Source of the DNA: Xanthomonas sontii
GTDB taxonomy: Bacteria > Pseudomonadota > Gammaproteobacteria > Xanthomonadales > Xanthomonadaceae
Assembly: GCF_040529055.1 (NCBI RefSeq)
Contig: NZ_CP132342.1
Location: 3,718,001-3,782,000 of the forward strand
Direction of reading: 5' to 3'
DNA length: 64,000 nucleotides
Shown: in pieces, positions 18,413-27,345 of the stretch
Numbering within the stretch: the stretch's first letter is position 1
Layout of the letters: each line of letters opens with the position of its first letter
The notes under the pieces: generated by a model
Databases searched by the model: none
Told to the model about the DNA's origin: nothing
The model's input: the letters and a program-made list of their open reading frames with translations, nothing else
Translations under genes and position numbers: made by a program

Positions 18413-21385
18413 TTACCAGTTCAAGCCGAACGACAGCTTGAACGTCCGCATCGGCGAGGCGAGCACGCCGTTCGGCGTACCGAACGCCGTATTCAGATCG
18501 GCGTACGTTCCGGTTGCGGTGTTGTAGTCCGCGTAGTTGGTCCAGTTGAACAGATTGATGACATCGGCGCGCACGTTGAACTTGATGCCCGACCCGGTAT
18601 CCCATTCCTTGTTCGCCGCCAGGCTGAATTCCTTGTAGCCCAGCGTGGCGTCCGGCTTGTACTGAATGATATAGCACTGGTCGTTGCCCGCCAGGCAGTT
18701 GGTGCCGTAGCGCGGGGTCTGGCTGGCCAGCGACAGCTTGGCCGACAGGGTGACGTCGTACGGCAGATCGTAGATGCCGGTGACCACCAGGCGGTTCTTC
18801 GGGATGCCGCCGGCCTCACGCCAGCCGTAGCCGGCCATCGACGGCTGGTCCAGCGCATAGTGCTCGCCGTACTGGCGGTTTTCCTTCGCGTCGGAGAAGG
18901 TGTAGGCCACGGTCAGGCCCCAGCCCGATTCCTTGTCGTAGGGCTTGTCCAGCTTCAGCGCCAGCTGGTTGTTGCGCGTCTTCAGGCCGTTGGTGCCGAG
19001 CACGATCGCGCTGTAGCCGTTGGGCGAATCGGTGGGCACGCCGGAGCTGGTGCCGGGCAGGAAGAACGAGCCGTCGGCACGGCGGTTGCCACGCAGGAAC
19101 ACGAAGCCGTCCTCGCTGACGATGCGGCTCAGGGTCACGTCCGTGTACCAGTCGTTGCCCCAGAAATGCAGCATGTTGCGCATGCCCAGGCTGAACTGGT
19201 CGGAGTACGGCACCTTGATGTTGTTGTCGATCAGGTACACCTCGCGGCCGCCGCCGGTGCCGGCGGTGGTGGAGGCCGCCAACCCGTTCAGGCCTGCCTG
19301 GGTCGCATAGCTCGGGTCCCATGCCACGCACGGCTGGCCGAGGCACGGCGTGTTGGCGCTGCTGAAGTAGTAGCTGTAGGAGCGGAAGTTGTTGTTGAGC
19401 TGCTCCAGCGCCAGGTAGTCGAACAGGTTGCGATCGTACGCACGACCGGCACCGCCGTAGATCACGTGCGCCTGGTCGCCGAACAGGTCGTAGGAGAAGC
19501 CCAGGCGCGGCTGCCAGGCATCCTTGAACGCCTTGCGGTTGTTGCCGGTGCTGATGTAGTTGGCGATGTCGTAGTTGGCGTTGTCCAGGTTGCGCCAGTT
19601 CAGCAGCGCGCTGGCGACGTCGGCCGGGGTGACGAAGTCGAGGAACGACGGGGTCTTCTCGTAGTCGTAGCGCACGCCCAGGTTCAGGGTCAGGTGCTCG
19701 TTGACCTCCCAGTCGTCCTGCAGGTAGATGCCGTACTGCTTGTTCTGCGACTGCACCGAACCGCCGTCGCCGGTGTCGCCGAAGCGCACCCGGTACGGGG
19801 TGCCGACATCGCTGAGGATGTTGTAGTAGTACTGCGGATTGGCCGGATTGATCTGGGTCGAATCGAGCTGGATGTCCTTGTACTTCAGGCCCATCTTGAT
19901 GGTGTGGCTGCCGTGCCAGTCGAGGCTGTTGAGGGTCAGGTCGTCCTGCAGGGTCCAGCCCTTCTGGCCCTTGTTCTGGAAGCTGCTGCCGGCGCCGGCG
20001 CTGAGGATGGTGGTCTCGTTGCCGGCCTGCGGCACATAGGACAGCACGTAGCCGCTACCGTCGGTGAGCGGGGTCTGGGTCCAGAACGCGCTCTCGTAGC
20101 TCAGGTTCAGATCGTTGAGGAAGGCCTCGCCGCTGTACTGCCAGCGCAGGTTGGCGCGCTTTTCCTTCTGCCCGTTGCTGCTGCCGTGCTGGTAGGTGAT
20201 GGTGTTGCCGATGTCCGACAGCTCGTCTTCCTTGCGGTACTTGCCGGTCAGCTCGAACAGGTTGTTGTCGCCCAGGGTCCAGTCGATCTTGCCGAAGTAC
20301 AGGTCTTCCTTGAACGGGGTGCTGTAGGTGGCGACCAGCGGCTGCAGCTGCGCCGGCAACTGGTCGACGCGGTCGGCGTAGATGCCGCCCGGGATCACCG
20401 TGTTCGGCGTGGTGTATTCCTTGGCCTCGTAGGCCACGAAGAAGTGCGCGCGGTCCTTGAGGATCGGGCCGCTGAAGGTGGCGCCGTACTGGGTCTCGGA
20501 GAAGTCGTCGCGCTGGCCGGCCTTGCGCTCCAGCGGGCTTTCGGCACGCCAGTCGTCGTTGGTCGTATCCCAGAAGAAGCTGCCGTGGAAATCGTTGGTG
20601 CCGGACTTGGTCGAAGCGACGATCGCCGCGCTGCTGACCTGGTCGAACTCGGCCTTGTAGTTGGAGGTGATGACCTTGTACTCGCCGATCGCCGACTGCG
20701 GGAACGGGTTGCCGCGGCTGGAATCCTGGCCGCTGACGCCGCCGGTCAGCACGTAGTTCTTCTGGCTGATGCCGTCGATGTAGACGTTGGTGCCGTTGGC
20801 CGAGGTCGCGCCGGAGCGCACCGTGGTGTTGCCCTTGGCGTCGCGCTGGAACTGCACGCTCGGCACGCTGTCGGCAAGCTCCAGGAAGTTGCGCGTGGCC
20901 TGCGGCAGCTTCTCGATCTGCACGTTGGAAATGTAGGTGGCGTTCTCCGAGGTACGGGTTTCCACCAGCACCGGCGGCGCCTGTACCTGCACCGCGTCGA
21001 GCGTGGTCGCGCCCTGCCCGTTGGCGGTGGCCGCTTCGCCGCCCACGCCCAGATCCAGGGTGGCGGTCTGGCCGACCTGCACGGTGACGTTCTGCGAGGT
21101 GGTCTTGCCGTCGGCGGTGACGTCGATGCGGTAGGAGCCCGGCGGCAGGCCGCCGACCGAATACACGCCGTTATTGGCCTGCACGCTGCGGCTCAGACCG
21201 GTGGCCAGGTTGGTGGCGGTGACCTGCGCGGACGCGGCCGGCGCCGAATCGACCTTGACCTGGCCGCGGATGGTGGCGCCGGTGCTTTGCGCGAATGCCG
21301 GCGCGGCGCCCAGCAGCAGACAACTGGCGAGGGCGCAGCTCAACAGCTTGCGCGTGGGCCGGGCGGAGTGCGGGGTGTGTTGCAT
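18413..21385 (-). CDS. TonB-dependent receptor, Oar-like with N-terminal carboxypeptidase-like domain
   Basis: A 990-residue outer-membrane receptor. The signal peptide ends ...AAPAFAQ near residue 33. A carboxypeptidase-regulatory-like repeat follows (about 38-110: IRGQVKVDSAPAASAQVTAT, GLPPGSYRIDV), then a plug domain (ENATYISNVQIEKLPQATRN) and a long beta-barrel ending in RTFKLSFGLNW with a terminal aromatic residue. Oar-like receptors of this kind are common in Xanthomonas carbohydrate loci. It lies between lacI and the glycanase on the same strand and is likely to import the glycan fragment across the outer membrane. Confidence 0.93.
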   Translation of the reverse strand: MQHTPHSARPTRKLLSCALASCLLLGAAPAFAQSTGATIRGQVKVDSAPAASAQVTATNLATGLSRSVQANNGVYSVGGLPPGSYRIDVTADGKTTSQNVTVQVGQTATLDLGVGGEAATANGQGATTLDAVQVQAPPVLVETRTSENATYISNVQIEKLPQATRNFLELADSVPSVQFQRDAKGNTTVRSGATSANGTNVYIDGISQKNYVLTGGVSGQDSSRGNPFPQSAIGEYKVITSNYKAEFDQVSSAAIVASTKSGTNDFHGSFFWDTTNDDWRAESPLERKAGQRDDFSETQYGATFSGPILKDRAHFFVAYEAKEYTTPNTVIPGGIYADRVDQLPAQLQPLVATYSTPFKEDLYFGKIDWTLGDNNLFELTGKYRKEDELSDIGNTITYQHGSSNGQKEKRANLRWQYSGEAFLNDLNLSYESAFWTQTPLTDGSGYVLSYVPQAGNETTILSAGAGSSFQNKGQKGWTLQDDLTLNSLDWHGSHTIKMGLKYKDIQLDSTQINPANPQYYYNILSDVGTPYRVRFGDTGDGGSVQSQNKQYGIYLQDDWEVNEHLTLNLGVRYDYEKTPSFLDFVTPADVASALLNWRNLDNANYDIANYISTGNNRKAFKDAWQPRLGFSYDLFGDQAHVIYGGAGRAYDRNLFDYLALEQLNNNFRSYSYYFSSANTPCLGQPCVAWDPSYATQAGLNGLAASTTAGTGGGREVYLIDNNIKVPYSDQFSLGMRNMLHFWGNDWYTDVTLSRIVSEDGFVFLRGNRRADGSFFLPGTSSGVPTDSPNGYSAIVLGTNGLKTRNNQLALKLDKPYDKESGWGLTVAYTFSDAKENRQYGEHYALDQPSMAGYGWREAGGIPKNRLVVTGIYDLPYDVTLSAKLSLASQTPRYGTNCLAGNDQCYIIQYKPDATLGYKEFSLAANKEWDTGSGIKFNVRADVINLFNWTNYADYNTATGTYADLNTAFGTPNGVLASPMRTFKLSFGLNW

Positions 21386-21490
21386 GTGGGGTTTTCCCTC
21401 CAGGAAGACGTGATGCTCGTTATGGGTGGTGCGTGGTGCTTCGATGGAACGAAGTGGAACAAGCGATGCGGCGCAGAAGAGTGCGTCGCA

Positions 21491-22504
21491 TCAGGAACGG
21501 GCCGTGCTGGAATCGCGCACGACCAACGTAGGAACCAGGGTCTGCCGCTGCCGGTCGTCCGCGTCGGGCCGATCGATCAATTGCAGGAGGCGGTGCATCG
21601 CCTGCTCACCAAGCCCGGCGATGCTGACGCGCATGGTGGTGAGGGATGGGTGAACGAAACGCGCCAGCGGAATGTCGTCGAAACCGGCCAACGCGATGTC
21701 GTTGGGCACGCGCACGCCGCTCTGGGTGAAGGCGTAGAGGCAGCCGAGCGCGGTCATGTCGTTGGCGGCGAACACCGCATCGGGCAGCGTGCCGGCCTGC
21801 AGCATCGCCTGTCCGGCGCGATAGCCGGAGGCTTCGTCGAAGTCGCCCGGGAACTCCTGGCCATGCGCTTCGCCGGAATGGCGTGTCATGGCGTCGCGGA
21901 AGCCGCGCAGGCGTTCGCGCGCGTCGAAGTTCAGTTCCGGGCCGCCGATGAAGGCGATGCGGCGATGCCCCATCGCCAGCAGGTGTTCGGTCATCGCCAC
22001 CGCGCCGGCATGGTCGTCGATGCTCAGCACTGGGTACTCGGTGCCCGGCAGGTGGGTGTTGATCAACACCGTCGGCAACGCCTGCGGCAGGTTGTCGGTG
22101 AGAAAGCCCGGGCGCTCGGCATACGGCGACAGCACCAGCAGGCCGTCGACGCGGCCGCGCATCGCCCGCAGCGCCCGCCCCTGCTCTTCCGGGTCGCCGT
22201 GGTAGCTGGACACCAGCAGGTGCTGGCGACGCGCGCGGGCAGCGCCGTCGATGCCGCGGATCAGTTCGGAGAAGAATTCGCCGTACAGGTCGGGCAGCAC
22301 CACGCCCAGGGTCTGGGTGCGGCGGCTGCTGAGGCTGCGCGCCGCCGCATGCGGGCTGTAGCGCAGGCGCTCGGCCACTTCCAGCACCAGGGTCCGCACC
22401 GGTGCGGCCACGTTCTCGTGGCCGTTGAGCGCACGCGACACGGTGGCCACGGAAACCCGGGCCTCGCGTGCGACGTCTTTGATGGTAACCGCGCTCTTCG
22501 CCAT
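21491..22504 (-). CDS. LacI-family transcriptional regulator
   Basis: A 337-residue repressor. The helix-turn-helix at residues 6-26 reads VTIKDVAREARVSVATVSRA and is followed by the hinge and a periplasmic-binding-protein-like effector domain (from about residue 62, TLGVVLPDLYGEFFSELIRG). It lies upstream of the TonB receptor on the same strand. A perfect-looking central-CG operator lies 45 bases upstream of its own start, so it is probably autoregulated. Matching operators stand before the glycanase operon and between ugpC and zwf. The effector sugar is unknown. Confidence 0.93.
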   Translation of the reverse strand: MAKSAVTIKDVAREARVSVATVSRALNGHENVAAPVRTLVLEVAERLRYSPHAAARSLSSRRTQTLGVVLPDLYGEFFSELIRGIDGAARARRQHLLVSSYHGDPEEQGRALRAMRGRVDGLLVLSPYAERPGFLTDNLPQALPTVLINTHLPGTEYPVLSIDDHAGAVAMTEHLLAMGHRRIAFIGGPELNFDARERLRGFRDAMTRHSGEAHGQEFPGDFDEASGYRAGQAMLQAGTLPDAVFAANDMTALGCLYAFTQSGVRVPNDIALAGFDDIPLARFVHPSLTTMRVSIAGLGEQAMHRLLQLIDRPDADDRQRQTLVPTLVVRDSSTARS

Positions 22505-22548
22505 CGTGCCGCCCTCCGCGGCAGAGACCTTGAGAAACTGGCGCGGAC

Positions 22549-22562
22549 TGTAATCGTTTTCA
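22549..22562. promoter_or_regulatory. LacI-family operator (TGTAATCGTTTTCA)
   Basis: A 14-base near-palindrome with central CG, 45 bases upstream of lacI, next to an AT-rich promoter stretch (about 22575-22620). It is one base different from the site at 3653. Confidence 0.75.
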
Positions 22563-22738
22563 GCGCGAGGCAGAAGCCCTTTGTTATTTTTACAATAAAC
22601 GCCTTATTTTTCAGTCACTTGAATAATGAGAAACCGGTCGGAATCGTGCCGCAATGCAGCATAATCCAGGTGCAGATTCCGCTTTTTCCCGGGGTGCACA
22701 CCCCTGTTTGGACCGGTAGCAGCCGTCGCCAGCGGGTG

Positions 22739-23023
22739 TCAGCCGCCCGTGCCCGGCACCTCGGCGCGGATCGACAGCGCGTGGATGTCGGTCTGCATCA
22801 TCTCGCCCAGCGCCGCGTAGACGGCGCGGTGGCGGGCCAGCGGCGCCATGCCGGCGAAAGCCGGACTGACCACCCGTACATTGAAATGCCCGCGGCCGTC
22901 GCGCGCGCCGGCATGGCCGGCATGGCGATGGCTGTCGTCCTCCACCTCCAGCGCCTGCGGCGCGAACGCCGCCTCCAGCGCGGCGCGGATCCGCGCCACC
23001 CGCTCGGCGCCGACCTGGCTCAT
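22739..23023 (-). CDS. bolA: BolA family protein
   Basis: A 94-residue member of the BolA family, which partners monothiol glutaredoxins and binds [2Fe-2S] clusters or DNA. Seen are the N-terminal helix [20 protein letters not shown], the conserved [26 protein letters not shown] and the C-terminal [10 protein letters not shown]. The conserved histidines sit in DDSHRHAGH. The start at 23023 overlaps the yciI stop. The two form a small operon. Confidence 0.93.
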   Translation of the reverse strand: MSQVGAERVARIRAALEAAFAPQALEVEDDSHRHAGHAGARDGRGHFNVRVVSPAFAGMAPLARHRAVYAALGEMMQTDIHALSIRAEVPGTGG

Positions 23024-23319
23024 GGCAGCACCTTGCGGAACGGCCGCACCTCGACCCGGGCGTAGACGCCGGCATCGACATACGGATCGGCCTCGGCCCA
23101 GGCCCGCGCCTCGGCCAGCGAGTCGAACGCGGCCACCACCAGGCTGCCGCTGAAGCCGGCCGGACCCGGATCCTCGGCGTCGATCGCCGGGCACGGCCCG
23201 GCCAACAACAGCCGCCCGGCTTCCTGCAATGCGGTCAGCCGCTGCAGATGCGCCGGCCGCGCCGCCGCCCGCCGCGGCAGCGCATCGGCCACGTCGTACC
23301 CCTCGATCACGTACCACAT
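23020..23319 (-). CDS. YciI family protein
   Basis: A 99-residue YciI-like protein, a ferredoxin-like fold family of mostly unknown role. [14 protein letters not shown] at the start, [22 protein letters not shown] in the middle, and [17 protein letters not shown] near the end fit the family; the histidine in RPAHLQRL corresponds to the conserved one. The start at 23319 is chosen over 23358 because homologues begin with M-(W/L)-Y-x-I. The gene overlaps bolA by four bases. Confidence 0.9.
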   Translation of the reverse strand: MWYVIEGYDVADALPRRAAARPAHLQRLTALQEAGRLLLAGPCPAIDAEDPGPAGFSGSLVVAAFDSLAEARAWAEADPYVDAGVYARVEVRPFRKVLP

Positions 23320-23692
23320 CGCGTCTCTGCCCTCGTTGCCTATCCAAAGACCTGTCATTGTAGAACCTGCCCCGGCACTGCGGCGCTGGACACCGACCCC
23401 GCCGGCGCATTACCCTTGGTCGTATTGCACGCGGCCGGATGCAGCGGCCCGTCGGTGATCGGCGACCCCAAGCCCCTTCCGACGACCGATTCGCTGCCTG
23501 ACACCGCCCGCGCAGACGTCCTCCTCTGCAGTTCCCGCCGCCACGACACGCGTGGCGTGCGTCGTGTGTCTTGTTGAAGTACCGAGCGCGTTGCGGGGAC
23601 GACGCGCCATTGAACCGCAGCACTGCCGGCAAGGAGCCGCGCCGGGTCGCGCCTGCCCGGCCCTTCGCTACCGCAACACCGATGTCCAACCG
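23320..23692. other. divergent intergenic region between yciI and scpA
   Basis: About 370 bases without a supported gene. It contains the promoters of yciI-bolA (minus) and scpA (plus). An in-frame extension of scpA back to 23552 is open, but it begins at a non-ATG codon and has low-complexity content. Confidence 0.6.
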
Positions 23693-24634
23693 ATGACTTC
23701 CGAACTCGCGCTCGACGCGAACCCGCCAACCCAGACGACCCCGCCACAGCAGCAGGAAATGCCGCTGGCGGTCGTGCATGGGCAGCCGGTACTGCAGATC
23801 CCGCAGGATCTGTACATTCCGCCGGATGCGCTGGAAGTGATCCTGGATGCGTTCGAAGGCCCGCTGGACCTGCTGCTGTACCTGATCCGCCGGCAGAACC
23901 TGGACATCCTGGACATCCCCGTCGCCGAGATCACCCGGCAGTACGTGGACTACATCAACGTGATGCAGGAGCTGCGCTTCGAACTGGCGGCCGAATACCT
24001 GGTGATGGCCGCGATCCTGGCCGAGATCAAGTCACGGATGCTGCTGCCGCGGCCGCCGGCCGAGGACGGCGAGGAAACGGACCCGCGCGCCGAACTGGTC
24101 CGCCGCTTGCAGGAGTACGAACGCTTCAAGCAGGCGGCGGAGGACATCGACGCGCTGCCGCGGCAGGACCGCGACACCACCCCGGTGCACGCCCATGTGC
24201 CGGACCGTGCCGCGGTCAAGCTGCCGCCGCCGGTGGAGTTGAAGGAAATGCTGCTGGCGCTGTACGACGTGCTCAAGCGCGCCGAGCTGTTCAGCGGCCA
24301 CGCCATCAAGCGCGAGGCGCTGAGCGTGCGCCAGCGCATGGGCGACGTGCTGGGCCGTCTGGACGACGGCAAGTTCCACCGTTTCGAATCGCTGTTCAGT
24401 GCCGAGGAAGGCAAGCTGGGCGTGCTGGTCACCTTCCTGGCGCTGCTGGAACTGGCCAAGGAGCAGTTGCTGGACATCGTCCAGGAACCGCTGGCGCACG
24501 TCCCCGCCGAGGCCGCCGAGCGGCCGCCTATGCCGCCGATCTACGTCAAGTCGCTGGCACTGGGCAACACCAACGCGCCGCTGCAGTTCAACAGCGAGTT
24601 CGACGACAGCGACGCCGCCGACGCCACCACCTGA
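23693..24634 (+). CDS. scpA: segregation and condensation protein A
   Basis: Kleisin subunit of the SMC condensin complex, 313 residues. The N-terminal SMC-binding region contains EVILDAFEGPLDLLLYLIRR and LDILDIPVAEITRQYVDYI. The C-terminal winged-helix part includes ALSVRQRMGDVLGRL and VLVTFLALLELAKE. The ATG at 23693 begins MTSELALDANPP, and the family motif starts about residue 45, so a 40-residue variable leader is present. It is followed 22 bases later by scpB. Confidence 0.94.
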   Translation: MTSELALDANPPTQTTPPQQQEMPLAVVHGQPVLQIPQDLYIPPDALEVILDAFEGPLDLLLYLIRRQNLDILDIPVAEITRQYVDYINVMQELRFELAAEYLVMAAILAEIKSRMLLPRPPAEDGEETDPRAELVRRLQEYERFKQAAEDIDALPRQDRDTTPVHAHVPDRAAVKLPPPVELKEMLLALYDVLKRAELFSGHAIKREALSVRQRMGDVLGRLDDGKFHRFESLFSAEEGKLGVLVTFLALLELAKEQLLDIVQEPLAHVPAEAAERPPMPPIYVKSLALGNTNAPLQFNSEFDDSDAADATT

Positions 24635-24656
24635 GCCACCGAGAACCCGCCCCCGC

Positions 24657-25625
24657 ATGGATCAAGCGCTGATCAACCGCATCGTCGAGGCCGCCCTGCT
24701 CGCCGCCAACCAGCCGTTGCCGCTGGCGCAGTTGCACGGCCTGTTCCCGGAGGAGGAACCCGCGCCGCCAGGCAGCATCGAGCGCGCGCTGGAACTGCTG
24801 CGCGAGGCCTGCGAGGGCCGCGGTGTGGAACTGGTCGAAGTGGCCTCCGGGTTCCGCTACCAGGTGCGCAGCGACGTGCACGCCTGGGTGGCGCGACTGT
24901 GGACCGAGCGCAAGACCCGCTACACCCGCGCCACGCTGGAGACCCTGGCGCTGATCGCCTACCGGCAGCCGATCACCCGCGGCGAGATCGAGCAGGTGCG
25001 CGGCGTGGCGGTCAGCAGCAACATCATCCAGGCGCTGGAAGAGCGCGAGTGGATCCGCGTGGTCGGGCACCGCGACGTGCCGGGCAAGCCGGCGCTGTTC
25101 GGCACCACCAAGACCTTCCTGGACTATTTCGGGCTCAAGCGCCTGGACGAACTGCCGCCGCTGTCCGAACTCAAGGACATCGGCGAACTGGAGCCGCAGC
25201 TGCCGCTGGACCGCGACGCGCTGCCGGTCGGCGACATGGCCCAGGCCGACGCCGCACCGGGCGACGCCGCCGATCAGGGCGACCAGGGCGACCAGGGCGA
25301 CACCACGGCGCAGGCCGCAGCCGCCGGCGATGCCGCCGAGCCTGCCGCGACGGCGCAGGCAGACGCGGCCGATGCCGCCGACGCAGAAGCACGCGACACC
25401 GCAACACCGCACACCCCCGCGACCGACGACGCCCACGCGCCGGCGGCCACGGATTCCACGACCGCCCCGACGGGCGAACCCGAAGCCGCGCCGGGAGAGC
25501 GCGCGGCGGATGCGAACGAAGCCGAAGACAACGCCGTCGCGACGACGACCGTGGCTGTTGACGATGCCGATTCCGAACCACAGGCCGACGCGCAACGCGC
25601 CGGCCGGAGCCAAGTAAATGAGTGA
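24657..25625 (+). CDS. scpB: segregation and condensation protein B with long acidic tail
   Basis: Winged-helix partner of ScpA in chromosome condensation, 322 residues. The conserved part (about 1-190) holds TRATLETLALIAYRQPITRG, EIEQVRGVAVSSNIIQALEE and KPALFGTTKTFLDYFGLKRL. From about residue 195 it continues as an Ala/Asp/Glu/Thr-rich, low-complexity tail including repeated DQGDQGDQGD, far longer than in most ScpB proteins. It overlaps rluB by eight bases. Confidence 0.93.
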   Translation: MDQALINRIVEAALLAANQPLPLAQLHGLFPEEEPAPPGSIERALELLREACEGRGVELVEVASGFRYQVRSDVHAWVARLWTERKTRYTRATLETLALIAYRQPITRGEIEQVRGVAVSSNIIQALEEREWIRVVGHRDVPGKPALFGTTKTFLDYFGLKRLDELPPLSELKDIGELEPQLPLDRDALPVGDMAQADAAPGDAADQGDQGDQGDTTAQAAAAGDAAEPAATAQADAADAADAEARDTATPHTPATDDAHAPAATDSTTAPTGEPEAAPGERAADANEAEDNAVATTTVAVDDADSEPQADAQRAGRSQVNE

Positions 25626-27165
25626 CACCTCCCGCAAGCTGTCGTTGAACAAGCTCTCGCTCAAGCGCGACGCCGCTGCCGCCGAGCAGCCGAAACTGGA
25701 AGAACGCCTGCACAAGGTCCTGGCCCAGGCCGGACTGGGCTCGCGCCGGGCGCTGGAACAGCGCATCGCCGACGGCCTGGTCAAGGTCAACGGCGAGGTC
25801 GCGCAGACCGGCATGTCGATCCGCAGCGGCGACAAGATCGAGCTGGACGGCCGCAGCTTCGTCGCCAGCGCGCTGACCGAGCCCTCGCGCGTGCTGATCT
25901 ACAACAAGCCCGAAGGCGAAGTGACCACGCGCGAAGATCCCGAAGGCCGCCCGACCATCTTCGAGGCGCTGCCGGCGCTGAAGGGCGCGCGCTGGATCGC
26001 GATCGGCCGCCTGGACATCAACACCACCGGCCTGCTGCTGCTCACCACCGACGGCGAGCTGGCCAACGCGATGATGCACCCCTCCTACGAGATCGAGCGC
26101 GAGTACGTGGTGCGCGTGCGCGCCCCGGAAGGCGAAGAGACCGTGCCCGACAGCATGATCGAGCGGCTCTCGCGCGGCGTGCTGCTGGAGGATGGCGGCG
26201 CCAAGTTCGACGAGATCGAACGCATCGGCGGCACCGACTCGCACGACTGGTTCCGGGTGGTGGTCAAGGAAGGCCGCAACCGTGAAGTGCGGCGCCTGTG
26301 GGAATCGCAGGGCTGCCAGGTCAGCCGGCTCAAGCGCACCCGCTACGGCAAGATCGCGCTGCCGCGCGAACTGCTGCGCGGGCATTCGATGGAACTGGCG
26401 CAGGACAAGGTCGAGGCGCTGCGCGCCGAGCTGAAGCTGGAGGAAGGCACCCCGTCGGCGCTGACCCTGCAGCCGGTGATCGGCCAGCGCAAGGCGGCCA
26501 AGGCCACCGTGCAGGTCGGCCGCGGCGGCAATGCCTACGTCAACGGCCATAACACCGCCGACGAAGGCCGCGAGCTGCGCCGCTTCGACACGTTCCGCGA
26601 GGACCGCGGCCGCGGCCGCGGCGGCAAGAAGCCGCACGGCGGCCTGACCGTGAGCGGCGAAATGGCCGCCAAGCAATCGCAGAAGCCGTTCAAGCAGCGC
26701 GCCCCGAAGGGCCCCAAGCCGCTGCCGGACGGCAACCCCGCCGCGTTCCGCACCTGGTACGTGCCCGATGGCGTCAGCACCGGCCCGACCGGCCACCGCA
26801 ACGCCGGTCCCGGCGGTCGTGGTCAGGGTCAAGGTCAGGGGCGTCCCTACGCCAAGCCGCGTCCGGCCGGTGCCGGCGCTGGTGCCGGCGCCGGCCAGGG
26901 CCGCGGTCAGGGCCAGGGCCAGCAGCGCAAGGCGCATCCCTACGGGCATCCGGGCAACGCGCCGAGCTTCCCGTCCGACCACGCCACCCCCGGCTTCAAC
27001 CCCTACGGCGCCGCGCCGCGCGCCGCGCGCCCGGCCGGCGGCCAGAAGCGCGGCCCGGGTCCGGGCGGACGCCCCGGCGGCGGCAACCGCCCGGCCGGCG
27101 GGCGTCCTCCGGGTGGCGGCGGCCGTCCCGGCGGCGGCGGCAACCGCGGTCCGCGCGGCGGCTGA
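25618..27165 (+). CDS. rluB: 23S rRNA pseudouridine synthase RluB-type with RG/GP-rich tail
   Basis: Makes a pseudouridine in 23S rRNA (position 2605 in E. coli). The protein has 515 residues. An S4 RNA-binding domain (about 28-85, EERLHKVLAQAGLGSRRALE) is followed by the catalytic domain with the aspartate in IGRLDINTTGLLLLT and the motif EGRNREVRRLWESQG. From about residue 300 it carries a basic tail full of Gly, Arg, Pro and Gln with RGRGRGG and GGGGRPGGGG patterns, likely an RNA-binding extension. RluF/RluE are alternatives, but length and context fit RluB, often next to scpAB. Confidence 0.92.
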   Translation: MSDTSRKLSLNKLSLKRDAAAAEQPKLEERLHKVLAQAGLGSRRALEQRIADGLVKVNGEVAQTGMSIRSGDKIELDGRSFVASALTEPSRVLIYNKPEGEVTTREDPEGRPTIFEALPALKGARWIAIGRLDINTTGLLLLTTDGELANAMMHPSYEIEREYVVRVRAPEGEETVPDSMIERLSRGVLLEDGGAKFDEIERIGGTDSHDWFRVVVKEGRNREVRRLWESQGCQVSRLKRTRYGKIALPRELLRGHSMELAQDKVEALRAELKLEEGTPSALTLQPVIGQRKAAKATVQVGRGGNAYVNGHNTADEGRELRRFDTFREDRGRGRGGKKPHGGLTVSGEMAAKQSQKPFKQRAPKGPKPLPDGNPAAFRTWYVPDGVSTGPTGHRNAGPGGRGQGQGQGRPYAKPRPAGAGAGAGAGQGRGQGQGQQRKAHPYGHPGNAPSFPSDHATPGFNPYGAAPRAARPAGGQKRGPGPGGRPGGGNRPAGGRPPGGGGRPGGGGNRGPRGG

Positions 27166-27207
27166 GGACCACGCCGGCGCCGTGCGCGCCGGCCCGCTCC
27201 GCACCCG

Positions 27208-27242
27208 ACAGGGCGCCTGCGCAAGCGGCGCCCTGTTTTTTT
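27208..27242 (+). terminator. rho-independent terminator after rluB
   Basis: Ten-base-pair stem ACAGGGCGCC / GGCGCCCTGT with a 9-base loop, followed by seven Ts. It closes the scpA-scpB-rluB unit. Confidence 0.93.
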
Positions 27243-27345
27243 ATGGGGACGCTATCGATCACGGGGACGGCGCGCGCCGTCAGGCCGCGGCAGCCCCATC
27301 ACCCAGGTGGTGCGACGGCCCGCATCGCAGCCGCCCCGCGTGCAC

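Noticed and set aside
22685..22710. GGGGTGCACACCCC-like hairpin downstream of bolA as terminator
   Set aside because: It has only a six-base-pair stem and no T-run in the bolA direction; support is too weak.
17897..23065. A 1722-codon plus-strand open frame across the TonB receptor and neighbours
   Set aside because: It is antisense to well-supported genes in a high-GC genome where stop codons are rare; the product is compositionally biased (Arg/Ala/Val/Gly).
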